Assembly (NCBI GenBank): GCA_963933115.1
Contig: CAWVSL010000006.1
Span: 1-64,000 of the forward strand
Source: JALJPB01 sp963933115
GTDB taxonomy: Bacteria; Pseudomonadota; Gammaproteobacteria; Enterobacterales; Alteromonadaceae
DNA length: 64,000 nt
Direction: 5' to 3'
Part shown: piece after piece, positions 44,907 to 54,390 of the stretch
How positions within the stretch are numbered: the first letter of the stretch is position 1
Layout: every line of letters starts with the position of its first letter
Made by a program: the position numbers and the translations under genes
Notes under the pieces: model-generated
Told to the model about the DNA's origin: nothing
Database searches by the model: none
What the model saw: the letters and a program-made list of their open reading frames with translations, nothing else

Positions 44907-46103
44907 TTATTGTTCACTGAAAGATTGGCTGGCATTTAAACCATGATTTAAGTCAGCAAGAATATCGTCAATATCTTCAATACCGACAGAAATTCGGATT
45001 AAAGATGGTGTAATACCCGCTTCAAGTTGTGCGGCGATTTCCATACCTGCATGTGTCATGGTTGATGGATGACTGATTAAACTTTCTACACCACCTAAGG
45101 ACTGCGCTAGAGTGAACAATTCTAAATTATCAAAAAGTGCTTTTACCGCATCTACTCCACCTTTGATTTCAAAACTTATCATAGCCCCAAAATCACTTTG
45201 TTGACGTTTAGCTAATTCATGACCAGGGTGACTTGATAAACCTAGGTAATAAATATTCTCAATCGCTGGGTGTTTTTGTAAATAATCGGCAACAGCATTA
45301 GCATTAATTTGATGTTGTTTCATACGGACAGGTAATGTCTTTAAACCACGAACGGCTAAAAAACTATCAAAGGCAGAACCAGTAATGCCAATACAATTGG
45401 CCCACCATGCAAGCTGCTCACCTAGTTCTTGTTCTTTGGTTACTAAAACACCACCAACGACATCACTATGGCCATTGATATATTTAGTGGTTGAGTGAAA
45501 AACGATATCAGCACCTAGCAAAAGCGGTTGCTGCAATACAGGTGATAGAAAAGTATTGTCAACCGCCACTAATGCGCCAACTTTGTGGCTAGCTGTTGCT
45601 ATCTTGTCAATATCGACTAAACGTAACAATGGATTACTTGGTGTTTCTACTAATACCAATTTAGGTCTTTTAGCTAGCGCTTTACCTAAGGCTTTTTCAT
45701 CATTTTGATCAACAACAATTAGCTTAAACTGTCCACGTTTCGCTAAATGGGTAAATAAACGGAAACTGCCACCGTAACAATCATGTGGAATAATCACTAA
45801 ATCATCTGGTGATAATAACTGACAAATTAAATGTAAAGCTGACATACCAGTACTGGTAACAATACCAACCTTACCATGCTCTAATTTAGCGATGGTATCT
45901 GCAAAAATAGCTCGGGTTGGATTTCCTGTTCGAGAATAATCAAATTGGCGTTTATCATTAAAACCTTTTAATGAATAAGTACTAGAAAGGTAAATAGGAG
46001 CAACCACAGCACCATGATGTTTGTCTGTATTAATGCCTGATCTAACAGCAGTTGTGGCGATTTTCGAAACAGTCATTTTACTCTCCATTGTAGGTAATTT
46101 CAC
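44907..46103 (-). CDS. metB: Cystathionine gamma-synthase
   Basis: 398 residues of the Cys/Met PLP family. PLP-binding and active-site segments are intact: YSRTGNPTRAIFADTIAKLE, STGMSALHLICQLL, and the PLP lysine in STTKYINGHSDVVGG near 210. SLGGVESLISHPSTMTHA near 355 fits the cystathionine synthase branch. It condenses O-succinylhomoserine and cysteine. The start at 46103 is one option; an internal ATG at 46088 or 46076 (MTVSKIATTAVRSG) is equally plausible. First gene of metB-metL. Confidence 0.93.
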   Translation of the reverse strand: MKLPTMESKMTVSKIATTAVRSGINTDKHHGAVVAPIYLSSTYSLKGFNDKRQFDYSRTGNPTRAIFADTIAKLEHGKVGIVTSTGMSALHLICQLLSPDDLVIIPHDCYGGSFRLFTHLAKRGQFKLIVVDQNDEKALGKALAKRPKLVLVETPSNPLLRLVDIDKIATASHKVGALVAVDNTFLSPVLQQPLLLGADIVFHSTTKYINGHSDVVGGVLVTKEQELGEQLAWWANCIGITGSAFDSFLAVRGLKTLPVRMKQHQINANAVADYLQKHPAIENIYYLGLSSHPGHELAKRQQSDFGAMISFEIKGGVDAVKALFDNLELFTLAQSLGGVESLISHPSTMTHAGMEIAAQLEAGITPSLIRISVGIEDIDDILADLNHGLNASQSFSEQ

Positions 46104-46117
46104 AGATGTAATTATTT

Positions 46118-46149
46118 GGATGTTTGGACATCTAAAAGTCTAAACGTTT
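46118..46149. promoter_or_regulatory. Array of four MetJ operator boxes (metB side)
   Basis: Four contiguous 8-mers GGATGTTT, GGACATCT, AAAAGTCT and AAACGTTT match the met box AGACGTCT at 5, 6, 6 and 6 of 8 positions. MetJ dimers bind such tandem boxes cooperatively. The array begins 14 bp from the annotated metB start. Confidence 0.8.
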
Positions 46150-46165
46150 TAACTTAAAGGGTCAA

Positions 46166-46189
46166 GAACTTTTAGACGTCCAAACTTCT
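46166..46189. promoter_or_regulatory. Second MetJ operator array (metJ side)
   Basis: Tandem 8-mers GAACTTTT (4/8), AGACGTCC (7/8) and AAACTTCT (6/8) against AGACGTCT. It is 16 bp from the first array and nearer to metJ, consistent with autoregulation. Confidence 0.65.
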
Positions 46190-46278
46190 ACACATTCACT
46201 GTTGACTAGTGCTCAGCAACTAGTAAAATCTATTTTATTAAATAATAACAAAATAATAATAAGTGTAGAGGTAAATTT

Positions 46279-46611
46279 ATGGCCGAATGGAATGAAGAGT
46301 ATATTAATCCTTATGCCGAACACGGGAAAAAAAGTGAACAAGTAAAGAAAATCACTGTTTCCATCCCTTTGCGCGTTTTAAAAGTATTAACCGATGAAAG
46401 AACTCGTCGACAAGTCAATAATTTACGTCATGCCACTAACAGTGAGCTGTTATGCGAAGCTTTCTTGCACGCCTTTACAGGACAACCCTTGCCTGACGAT
46501 TCAGATTTAGCGAAAGATAATGGACAAAAACTTCCTGAAAGTGTTCGTAAATTGCTAGAAGCGAAAGGCATTACTGACTTTAGTGCTTACGAAACTGACG
46601 ATGAAGATTAA
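46279..46611 (+). CDS. metJ: Methionine repressor
   Basis: 110 residues. The ribbon-helix-helix strand KKITVSIPLRVLKVLTDERTRRQVNNLRHATNSELLCEAFLHAFTGQPLP is nearly the canonical MetJ sequence. With S-adenosylmethionine it represses methionine genes by binding the tandem boxes at 46118-46189. AGAGG precedes the ATG. Divergent from metBL. Confidence 0.97.
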   Translation: MAEWNEEYINPYAEHGKKSEQVKKITVSIPLRVLKVLTDERTRRQVNNLRHATNSELLCEAFLHAFTGQPLPDDSDLAKDNGQKLPESVRKLLEAKGITDFSAYETDDED

Positions 46612-46641
46612 TCACTAATCCTTCTCATAAAAAAATAAACA

Positions 46642-46665
46642 AGCTAATAGCCCTAACTATTAGCT
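46642..46665 (-). terminator. Terminator between metJ and malic enzyme
   Basis: 9-bp arms AGCTAATAG and CTATTAGCT with a 6-nt loop. On the minus strand it is followed by TGTTTATTTTTTT, so it best serves the malic enzyme gene, but it lies between convergent genes and may work both ways. Confidence 0.65.
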
Positions 46666-46699
46666 ACATTTAAAGCCAGCCGCTAATGGCGCCGTCAAC

Positions 46700-47941
46700 T
46701 TATAGCATATAATTTTCAGGCATTGGTAAAGCAGCAACCCCCGAGTCAACTGCAGCTTGTGCAACCGCAATAGCAACCTTAGCGCACAAGCGAGGGTCCA
46801 TCGGTTTTGGAATAATATAATCTTTACCAAATGTTAATGAGCTCTGCCCACTGGCAATCAACACTTCTTCAGGAACTTCTTCTTTAGCCAATTCACGAAT
46901 AGCATGAACTGCTGCTACTTTCATCTCGTCATTAATGCTACGAGCACGAACATCCAAAGCGCCTCTAAAAATAAAAGGAAAACATAAAACATTATTCACT
47001 TGATTGGGGTAATCACTGCGACCGGTTGCAATAATAATATCGTCACGAATGGCTAATGCCAATTCAGGCTTTATTTCTGGTTCTGGATTTGAGCAAGCAA
47101 AAATAACTGGGCGTTCTGCCATCATTTTCACATGTTCCGCAGACAATAAATTAGGCCCTGATACACCCACAAATACATCCGCACCCTCAATCGCATCTTC
47201 TAAAGTACGTTTATCAGTATTATTGGCAAATAATTTTTTGTATTCGTTTAAATCTGAACGACGACTGTGAATTACACCTTTAGTATCAAGCATATAAATC
47301 TTTTCACGCTGAGCACCACACTTGACTAATAATTCCATACAAGCAATAGCAGCAGCTCCAGCACCTAAACAGACTATATTTGCTTGTTTAATATCTTTTC
47401 CTTGAATATCTAATGCGTTCATCATACCAGCAGCAGTTACTATAGCTGTGCCGTGCTGATCATCATGAAAGACCGGTATTTTACATCGCTCTATTAACGC
47501 TTTTTCAATTATAAAGCACTCTGGCGCTTTGATATCTTCTAAATTAATACCACCGAAGCTATCGGCAATATTAGCAACTGTATTAACAAACTCTTCTACA
47601 GTTTTATGCTTTACTTCAATATCAAACGAATCAATATTAGCAAAACGTTTAAACAATAAACACTTGCCTTCCATTACGGGTTTAGAAGCCATAGGGCCAA
47701 GATTGCCTAATCCTAAAATAGCCGTACCATTGGTAATGACAGCGACAGTATTTCCTTTAGCCGTATATTTATAAACATCATCTGGATTAGCCGCTATTTC
47801 TCGAACCGGTTCAGCAACACCAGGGCTATAAGCGAGGGCAAGATCTCTACTCGTTTCAGCTAGGGTAGTGAGAGCAAGGCCTATTTTTCCAGGTGTTGGA
47901 AAAGCATGGTAATCAAGTGCTTGTTGGCGAAAATCTGTCAT
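46700..47941 (-). CDS. NAD(P)-dependent malic enzyme, short form
   Basis: 413 residues. LALAYSPGVAEPVREI near the start, the metal-binding DIEVKHKTVEEFVNTV and NLEDIKAPECF region, FHDDQHGTAIVTAAG, and the nucleotide-binding IVCLGAGAAAIACMELL are all typical. It decarboxylates malate to pyruvate. The C-terminal phosphotransacetylase-like domain of MaeB is absent; the sequence stops soon after the catalytic part, so this is the short bacterial form. Cofactor preference cannot be told. Confidence 0.93.
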   Translation of the reverse strand: MTDFRQQALDYHAFPTPGKIGLALTTLAETSRDLALAYSPGVAEPVREIAANPDDVYKYTAKGNTVAVITNGTAILGLGNLGPMASKPVMEGKCLLFKRFANIDSFDIEVKHKTVEEFVNTVANIADSFGGINLEDIKAPECFIIEKALIERCKIPVFHDDQHGTAIVTAAGMMNALDIQGKDIKQANIVCLGAGAAAIACMELLVKCGAQREKIYMLDTKGVIHSRRSDLNEYKKLFANNTDKRTLEDAIEGADVFVGVSGPNLLSAEHVKMMAERPVIFACSNPEPEIKPELALAIRDDIIIATGRSDYPNQVNNVLCFPFIFRGALDVRARSINDEMKVAAVHAIRELAKEEVPEEVLIASGQSSLTFGKDYIIPKPMDPRLCAKVAIAVAQAAVDSGVAALPMPENYML

Positions 47942-48752
47942 GGTGTTTCCTAATACGTGGTGTTTAATAAGTTTGTTGTCTGTAAGCCTTTGAGATGATT
48001 AGTTCATCTCGATTTTTATTGTGACTAATTAATTATATACAGTATTAGATAGTAATTAATCAATCAAACCCCATTTTCATATATGAAAGCACTGAAATCT
48101 ATATAAAACATATCATTTATATTAAATATATATACATAAAAACTCGAAATATTCATAATTAATGAGTAGATAACTTAAACAATATCGGTGTATTAATGCC
48201 AATCCATCTATAATCAATATTATTGATAGATTTCTATAATTCCCCTTATTTTAAAAGGTTATGTCGACTTAACCGAATCATTTCATAAAATATTCATTAC
48301 CATTAACGTTACTCACTCAAGTTACAATTTTACAGAGGAAATCATATCTATTTTAAGAATATATACTTTCAATTTATCACCCAGGGTTTGAGCAGCCACT
48401 ACAATAATAAATTTATATCAGAAATTTAATTAGGTATTGTTTGAGCTAGTGTCAAAATAAGAGCGGCTTTAAGTATTTATAGCTAAGATACTTTCTTGCT
48501 GATTTTAAATTACTAAATAACAACTCTTTAATAAAATATTCAAGAATTGGCTCAAATAATTAAAAATAGTTAAACAATCTAATTGGCCTTAACAAGGACT
48601 ACCAGATCATCAACAAAATCACGGTATCGAATTAACCCTAGTAAAGGGTAATATTGATATTCAAAATGAATAAACCTGAAAAACTTTGTGCGCAGATAGA
48701 TATGATGCCGATGAACACTTGTAGGTCGTTATTGAAGGGAATATTTAATCTT
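47942..48752. other. Long AT-rich intergenic region
   Basis: More than 800 bp without a supported gene between malic enzyme and purA. Near 48600-48740 short coding-like stretches in different frames (for example HGIELTLVKGNIDIQNE and DRYDADEHL) are broken by stops and could be a decayed small gene, but no family is recognisable. Confidence 0.35.
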
Positions 48753-48788
48753 AAAAAAAATGCCAGCAAGTAATTAACTTGCTGGCAT
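48753..48788 (-). terminator. Intrinsic terminator of purA
   Basis: On the minus strand, perfect 12-bp arms ATGCCAGCAAGT and ACTTGCTGGCAT (48760-48771 and 48777-48788) with a 5-nt loop, followed by seven or eight T. Confidence 0.92.
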
Positions 48789-48815
48789 CTTAAATAATTA
48801 ACTTAACTAGCTAAA

Positions 48816-50111
48816 TTAGCTAAATGGGTTAACTAAAATAATCGTTTCATTACGATCTGGTCCAGTTGATATAATATCTATTGGGACACCTGTTAGTTCT
48901 TCAATTCGCTTAATATAAGCAATTGCGTTAGCAGGTAGTGCTTCACGTGAAGTTGCACCAACAGTATTATCAGACCAACCAGGCATAGATTCATAGACGG
49001 GTGTGATTTTTTCATACCCTTCAGCCGCTGTTGGTGGAACAGTTATAATGTCACCCGATTCAGTTTTATAACCAGTACAGATTTTTAGTGTTTCTAAGCC
49101 ATCTAATACATCAAGTTTAGTTAAACAAAAACCAGTGACGCTGTTAACTTGAATAGCGCGATGCATAGCTACCGCATCAAACCAACCGCAACGACGTTCG
49201 CGACCGGTAGTCGCACCAAACTCATGGCCTACTGTACCTAAATGGTTACCAACTTCATCATCAAGTTCTGTAGGGAAAGGACCAGAGCCAACACGAGTAG
49301 TATATGCTTTAGTGATACCAAGGATGTAGTCAAGATGACGAGGGCCAACACCACAACCTGTAGCAACACCACCTGCAGTGGTATTTGAAGAAGTTACGTA
49401 AGGGTATGTCCCATGATCAATATCAAGTAAGGTACCTTGAGCACCTTCAAACATAATTGACTCACCGGCTTTACGGCCTTGGTCAAGAATTTCTGAAATA
49501 TCGGCAACCATTTTTAGAATCACATCACGCACAGCTAATACATCGGCTAACACTGTTTCAAAACAAACAGGTTCAACTTTGTAATAGTGCTCTAATGAAA
49601 AATTGTGATAATCGACAATTTCTTTCAACTTAACAGCAAAAGATTCTGCGCAAACAAGATCGCCAACACGTAAACCACGACGGGCAACCTTATCTTCATA
49701 CGCTGGCCCAATACCTCGACCTGTAGTACCAATCGGCTTATTACCACGAGCAATTTCGCGCGCGGCATCTAACGCATTATGATAAGGAAGAATAAGTGGA
49801 CAAGCATCACTAATAAGTAAACGTTCGCGAACTGGGACACCCTTAGCTTCAAGCATCTTGATTTCAGCCATCAAAGCTTTGGGGCATAACACCACACCGT
49901 TGCCAATTAAACATTTTACGTTATCACGTAATACGCCCGATGGAATTAAATGAAGTACTGTCTTTTCCCCATCAATTACCAAAGTATGACCCGCATTGTG
50001 GCCCCCTTGATAACGTACTACGTACTTTGCTTTATCTGTGAGTAAATCAACAATCTTACCCTTACCTTCGTCACCCCATTGGGTGCCTAGAACTACGACG
50101 TTTTTGCCCAT
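48816..50111 (-). CDS. purA: Adenylosuccinate synthetase
   Basis: 431 residues. GTQWGDEGKGKIVDLL at the N terminus, GGHNAGHTLV, TTGRGIGPAYEDK near 130, and QGTLLDIDHGTYPYVTSSNTTAGG near 225 are intact. It makes adenylosuccinate from IMP and aspartate using GTP. Downstream of hflC and yjeT, as in other gammaproteobacteria. Confidence 0.98.
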   Translation of the reverse strand: MGKNVVVLGTQWGDEGKGKIVDLLTDKAKYVVRYQGGHNAGHTLVIDGEKTVLHLIPSGVLRDNVKCLIGNGVVLCPKALMAEIKMLEAKGVPVRERLLISDACPLILPYHNALDAAREIARGNKPIGTTGRGIGPAYEDKVARRGLRVGDLVCAESFAVKLKEIVDYHNFSLEHYYKVEPVCFETVLADVLAVRDVILKMVADISEILDQGRKAGESIMFEGAQGTLLDIDHGTYPYVTSSNTTAGGVATGCGVGPRHLDYILGITKAYTTRVGSGPFPTELDDEVGNHLGTVGHEFGATTGRERRCGWFDAVAMHRAIQVNSVTGFCLTKLDVLDGLETLKICTGYKTESGDIITVPPTAAEGYEKITPVYESMPGWSDNTVGATSREALPANAIAYIKRIEELTGVPIDIISTGPDRNETIILVNPFS

Positions 50112-50243
50112 GCTTTAAATTTCGATATAAAATTAGGCGGGAATTTTATCAAAAATAAAAACCGAGTCCAAGTAATAAATGCTACATTTTAATACTTATA
50201 TAAAATAACCAGTAAAATCATATAACTATAGAAATAAACTGGT

Positions 50244-50429
50244 TCATAAACATATATATAATAGGGGCAAATCCAGTAAAGCCGTAATAATACCCATTGT
50301 TCGTATTGATTCAATCGGCCGTTCTAAAAATTTCAACAAATAAGTACGCCATCTGTTAGGAAATAATCTCCATAGTAAAACTTCTGCCATCAAAAATAAC
50401 CGACGTAAAAGTAACAAACTACTTTCCAT
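50244..50429 (-). CDS. DUF2065 (YjeT-like) small membrane protein, divergent
   Basis: 61 residues in the usual yjeT position between hflC and purA. The tail PNRWRTYLLKFLERPIESIRTMGIITALLDLPLLYI fits DUF2065. The N-terminal half is unusual for the family: glycine and proline positions expected around LxxGLFLMxEGLLPLLFP appear as Arg, Val and Trp-Arg. It may be drifting or tolerating relaxed selection. One or two membrane helices. Function unknown. Confidence 0.6.
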   Translation of the reverse strand: MESSLLLLRRLFLMAEVLLWRLFPNRWRTYLLKFLERPIESIRTMGIITALLDLPLLYICL

Positions 50430-50492
50430 AGTTATCCTTCTTAATCTGATATAAAGCTAATCTTTGCCCTATTAAGCCTCGCGTCATTAAGC

Positions 50493-50528
50493 AAAAAAAA
50501 GGGCCATAACAGTTATGCTATGACCCTT
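50493..50528 (-). terminator. Intrinsic terminator after hflC
   Basis: On the minus strand AAGGGTCATA pairs with TATGGCCCTT (one T-G wobble) across a 10-nt loop and is followed by a run of T. It ends the hflX-hflK-hflC part of the operon. Confidence 0.8.
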
Positions 50529-50553
50529 ATAATATTATTTTCACTAAAATAAA

Positions 50554-51441
50554 TTAGTTAACTGACTTTGAACCATTTTTCAAGAAACGGAAGAAGTCAC
50601 TGTCTGGCTTAACAACCATAATATCGTTTTTGCTATTAAAGCTTTTTTCGTATGCTTGTAGACTACGATAGAAGCTATAAAACTCAGCATCTTGCTGATA
50701 AGCATCTGCATAAACTTTAGTTGCAGTGGCATCGCCATCACCACGAACTTCTAAAGCATCTTTCTGTGCAGTTGCTAGCATAATTGTTACTTTTGCATCA
50801 ATTGTTGCACGAATAATCTCAGCTTGCTCTTTACCTTGTGACCTATGCTCTTTTGCTACTGCTGTTCGCTCTGCGCGCATACGTTCGTAAATAGAGTTAC
50901 TGACTTCAGTGGGTAAGTTAATCGCTTTGATACGGACATCAATAACTTCAATACCTAAATCCTCACGACTACTTGCTGCACTTTCTAAAGCCTCAGCCAT
51001 AATAGCTGAACGGTCACCTGAAACAATCTCTGTAATGGTTCTGTTACCAAATTCGGTACGCATACCATTATTTACTTTTTGCTTTAATAGAGCACGAGCA
51101 TTATCAATAGAACCCGATGTCCTTAGGTAGTATGTTGAAAAATCAGCAATGCGCCATTTAACAAATGAGTCGACCATTAAATCTTTTTTCTCTGATGTTA
51201 CAAAACGATCGGCTGCTTCATCTAGTGTTTGAATACGAGCATCTAATTTACGAACACTTTCAAAAAATGGAAATTTAAAGTGTAACCCAGGTTCAAACAC
51301 CAACATTTCACCTGTTGTAGAGTCACGCTTAATTTTTGAAAACTTAAAGACTATTCCGCGTTCACCTTCGTTAATAACAAAAACAGAGGAAACCGATAAT
51401 AAGAATAGCGCGGCGATAATAATGCCAATTAAATTTTTCAT
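50554..51441 (-). CDS. hflC: HflC, FtsH-associated band-7 protein
   Basis: 295 residues. An N-terminal signal anchor (residues 5-22) is followed by a band-7/SPFH domain (FVINEGERGIVFKFSKI; YYLRTSGSIDNARALLKQKVNNGMRTEFGNRTI; ERMRAERTAVAKEHRSQGKEQAEIIRA). With HflK it forms a periplasm-facing complex around FtsH and modulates its proteolysis. 3 nt after hflK. Confidence 0.95.
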   Translation of the reverse strand: MKNLIGIIIAALFLLSVSSVFVINEGERGIVFKFSKIKRDSTTGEMLVFEPGLHFKFPFFESVRKLDARIQTLDEAADRFVTSEKKDLMVDSFVKWRIADFSTYYLRTSGSIDNARALLKQKVNNGMRTEFGNRTITEIVSGDRSAIMAEALESAASSREDLGIEVIDVRIKAINLPTEVSNSIYERMRAERTAVAKEHRSQGKEQAEIIRATIDAKVTIMLATAQKDALEVRGDGDATATKVYADAYQQDAEFYSFYRSLQAYEKSFNSKNDIMVVKPDSDFFRFLKNGSKSVN

Positions 51442-51444
51442 TAC

Positions 51445-52590
51445 TTAGTTACTCCCATTGTTATATCTGTCACCACGACCCGCAGATGACACTGAGCTGT
51501 TAGTCGATCTTAGTGGCTCCGATGTCATTGATTGCGATTTCGTATTGTTCGAAGTATTTTGCTGTTGAATAATTTTATCAAGTGGTAAATACATCATGTT
51601 ATTACCCCCTTCTACATCAACCATTACTTTTGACGTGTTGCTATATACTTTTTCCATAGTGGAAAGGTACATACGGTCACGAGTAACATTAGGTGCTGCT
51701 TGGTATTCTGGCAATATTTTATTAAACCTTGCCACTGAGCCTATGGCATCGAGCACTGTCTCAGATTTATAAGCTAGCGCTTCTTGTTCCATACGTTTTA
51801 CTCGACCACGAGCGCGTGGTTCAATACCACGGGCATAAGCCTCAGCCTCACGAAGAAAACGGACTTCATCTTCTTGTGCAGCAATGGCATCATCAAACGC
51901 ATCTTTAACTTCATTTGGTGGGCGAGCATCTTTAAAGTTAACATCAACAATCATCAAACCTAAATTGTAAGGTTCAATAATTTTTTCTAACTCAGTCCAC
52001 ACTTCCTGGCGAACAACTTCACGGCCACTGGTTAATATATCATCCATTACTGAATGGCCAACGACATAACGTAATGCACTATCAAGCGATTGACTTAAAC
52101 TGTCATCCGCATTGGTAACACTAAATCTGTATTCGCGAGCATTAATAACACGGTATTGTATTTGCATTTCAACACGTACTACGTTTTCATCTTGCGTTAA
52201 CATAAATCCAGAAGCTGGCAAGTCACGGGTACTTTGCATATCAATAGGAATAATTTCATCAATAAAAGTCCACTTCCAGCTCAAACCTGGATCCACAGTG
52301 CCGGCATATTCACCAAAACGGAGTACAATACCTTTTTCAGCTTCTTTGATGGTATAAAAGCCACTAAACGCATAGACGACTAATGCGATAACTAAGACCA
52401 GACCTAGTCCTAAATTTGAAAAGTTACTACCCGAGTTAGAGCCACCACCTGATGACTTACCACCAAAGATACCACTGACTTTTTGACCTATGTCTTTAAA
52501 CATTTCATCTAAGTCTGGTGGTCCTTGGTTTTTCCCACCTTTGTTTTTCCAGGGGTCTTTATCATTATTCCCCGGTTCGTTCCAAGCCAT
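51445..52590 (-). CDS. hflK: HflK, FtsH-associated band-7 protein
   Basis: 381 residues. MAWNEPGNNDKDPWKNKG, the typical glycine-rich HflK N terminus, precedes one membrane helix (about 64-84) and the SPFH domain (IKEAEKGIVLRFGEY; DVNFKDARPPNEVKDAFDDAIAAQEDEVR). The C-terminal tail is Ser/Asn-rich. Partner of HflC. Confidence 0.95.
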   Translation of the reverse strand: MAWNEPGNNDKDPWKNKGGKNQGPPDLDEMFKDIGQKVSGIFGGKSSGGGSNSGSNFSNLGLGLVLVIALVVYAFSGFYTIKEAEKGIVLRFGEYAGTVDPGLSWKWTFIDEIIPIDMQSTRDLPASGFMLTQDENVVRVEMQIQYRVINAREYRFSVTNADDSLSQSLDSALRYVVGHSVMDDILTSGREVVRQEVWTELEKIIEPYNLGLMIVDVNFKDARPPNEVKDAFDDAIAAQEDEVRFLREAEAYARGIEPRARGRVKRMEQEALAYKSETVLDAIGSVARFNKILPEYQAAPNVTRDRMYLSTMEKVYSNTSKVMVDVEGGNNMMYLPLDKIIQQQNTSNNTKSQSMTSEPLRSTNSSVSSAGRGDRYNNGSN

Positions 52591-52672
52591 AGTATTCTCC
52601 GCTTTGCTTGACCTAATAATAGGTCGTAAAATTAAATTTATTGATAAATTAGGTAACTAATATATCAGGCTG

Positions 52673-53959
52673 TTAACGTTCAATAAAGCCTTCTAACTCA
52701 GTACCCTCTTGTTTTATTAATCTGTTCCATTCTCGCTTTGGCATTTTAATATTAATTAAACAATTACCTTGCTCATCAAAATGCTCATCAGTAATACAGT
52801 TAAGCTTATATAGTGCCCCCCGTAACTTACCGGCATTGGGTGGGATTTTTAAACTATGTTGTATTATTTCTCGTTCTAATCGCTCAGCTAGTGCATCAAA
52901 AAGTAAATCAATGCCGACATTAGCCTGTGCCGATAACCATACTCTTATTGGCATACCGGTTTCATCCCGATCAATTCGAGGAGACAGGTCATGTAAATTG
53001 TCGATTTTATTACAAATCATTAACTGCGGCACTTCGTCAGCTTCTATCTCTGTTAAAACACCTTCAACTTGTTCAATATTTTCACTGCGGCGTTCATCAG
53101 AAATATCAACCACATGTAACAACAACTCAGCTTCGCGTGTTTCAGTTAATGTTGCTTTAAACGCGGCAACTAGGTCATGGGGTAAATGACGAATAAAGCC
53201 AACAGTGTCGGCTAATATCACTCGACCAACCCCTTCAACTTCAATCTTTCTTAGTGTTGGGTCTAGTGTCGCAAACAATTGATCCGCGATGTAAACATCA
53301 GCGTTAGTAATACAATTAAATAAGGTAGATTTTCCTGCATTGGTGTAGCCTACCAGGGAAATTGTTGGGATTTCAGCTCGAGTTCTTAAACGTCGACCTT
53401 GCTGCCGCTGCCGCTCTACTTTTTTTAAACGTTTAAGAATATTACTGATACGCTCTCGTAACAAACGTCTATCTGTTTCAAGTTGTGTTTCACCAGGACC
53501 ACGTAAGCCAATCCCACCTTTTTGGCGTTCCAAGTGGGTCCACCCTCGAATAAGACGACTGCTTAAGTGCTTGAGTTGAGCTAACTCAACTTGCATCTTA
53601 CCTTCATGAGTGCGGGCACGCTGAGCAAAAATGTCGAGAATAAGCGTCGTACGATCTACAACACGACATTCGCATAAAGCTTCAATATGCTTTTCTTGTG
53701 AAGGTGATAAACTATGATTAAATAAAATGATGTTGGCATTATGTAAACGCACCATTTCAGCAATTTCACTTGCCTTGCCACTACCAACAAAATATTTAGG
53801 ATGAGGTGTATTGCGTTTGCCTGTAGCAACATCTAAAGCCTCAACACCGGCAGATGAAACCAACAGTTTAAATTCAGCTAAATCTTCTCGTGAACTTTCA
53901 TCGGGAAAGTCTACATGAACAAGTATTCCTTGCTCACCAGCTTGGTAACGATCAAACAA
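52673..53959 (-). CDS. hflX: GTPase HflX
   Basis: 428 residues. The N-terminal HflX domain (YFVGSGKASEIAEMV; GGIGLRGPGETQLETDRRLL) precedes a coiled region rich in Arg and the GTPase domain: G1 GYTNAGKST near 205, G3 DTVGF, G4 NKID near 316. It splits stalled ribosomes under stress in other bacteria. Between hfq and hflK as usual. Confidence 0.97.
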   Translation of the reverse strand: MFDRYQAGEQGILVHVDFPDESSREDLAEFKLLVSSAGVEALDVATGKRNTPHPKYFVGSGKASEIAEMVRLHNANIILFNHSLSPSQEKHIEALCECRVVDRTTLILDIFAQRARTHEGKMQVELAQLKHLSSRLIRGWTHLERQKGGIGLRGPGETQLETDRRLLRERISNILKRLKKVERQRQQGRRLRTRAEIPTISLVGYTNAGKSTLFNCITNADVYIADQLFATLDPTLRKIEVEGVGRVILADTVGFIRHLPHDLVAAFKATLTETREAELLLHVVDISDERRSENIEQVEGVLTEIEADEVPQLMICNKIDNLHDLSPRIDRDETGMPIRVWLSAQANVGIDLLFDALAERLEREIIQHSLKIPPNAGKLRGALYKLNCITDEHFDEQGNCLINIKMPKREWNRLIKQEGTELEGFIER

Positions 53960-54035
53960 GTATACAACTCCAAACCCTACTTATTATTTTCATAAAATAT
54001 TAGATGTTCTCGTATTAAGCATAAAACGCCAGAGT

Positions 54036-54278
54036 TTAGTCTTCGTCTTGGTTATCCGTAGGCATAGTTGTGTTAACTGCGCGGGCTGGAACAACAGTAG
54101 AAATCGCATGTTTATAAACCATTTGACTAACCGTATTTTTAAGTAAGATAACAAATTGGTCAAAGGATTCCACTTGTCCTTGAAGTTTAATACCGTTAAC
54201 TAAATATATGGCAACGGGAATGCGATCACGACGTAAAGCATTCAAAAATGGGTCTTGTAACGATTGTCCTTTTGCCAT
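54036..54278 (-). CDS. hfq: RNA chaperone Hfq
   Basis: 80 residues. The Sm1 (LQDPFLNALRRDRIPVAIYLVNGIKLQGQVESFDQFVILL) and Sm2 (YKHAISTVVP) motifs are canonical. The C-terminal tail is only about 15 residues, shorter than in E. coli (102 in total). It pairs small RNAs with targets. Confidence 0.98.
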   Translation of the reverse strand: MAKGQSLQDPFLNALRRDRIPVAIYLVNGIKLQGQVESFDQFVILLKNTVSQMVYKHAISTVVPARAVNTTMPTDNQDED

Positions 54279-54390
54279 GATATGGCTCCTTTTATTATTT
54301 TTGGTAAAAAACAGTTATACATAACTATTTTTTAAGTTGTTTATAATAACTATTCCCAAGTAAATATAGCAAGTTACTCCAGAATTAAAA

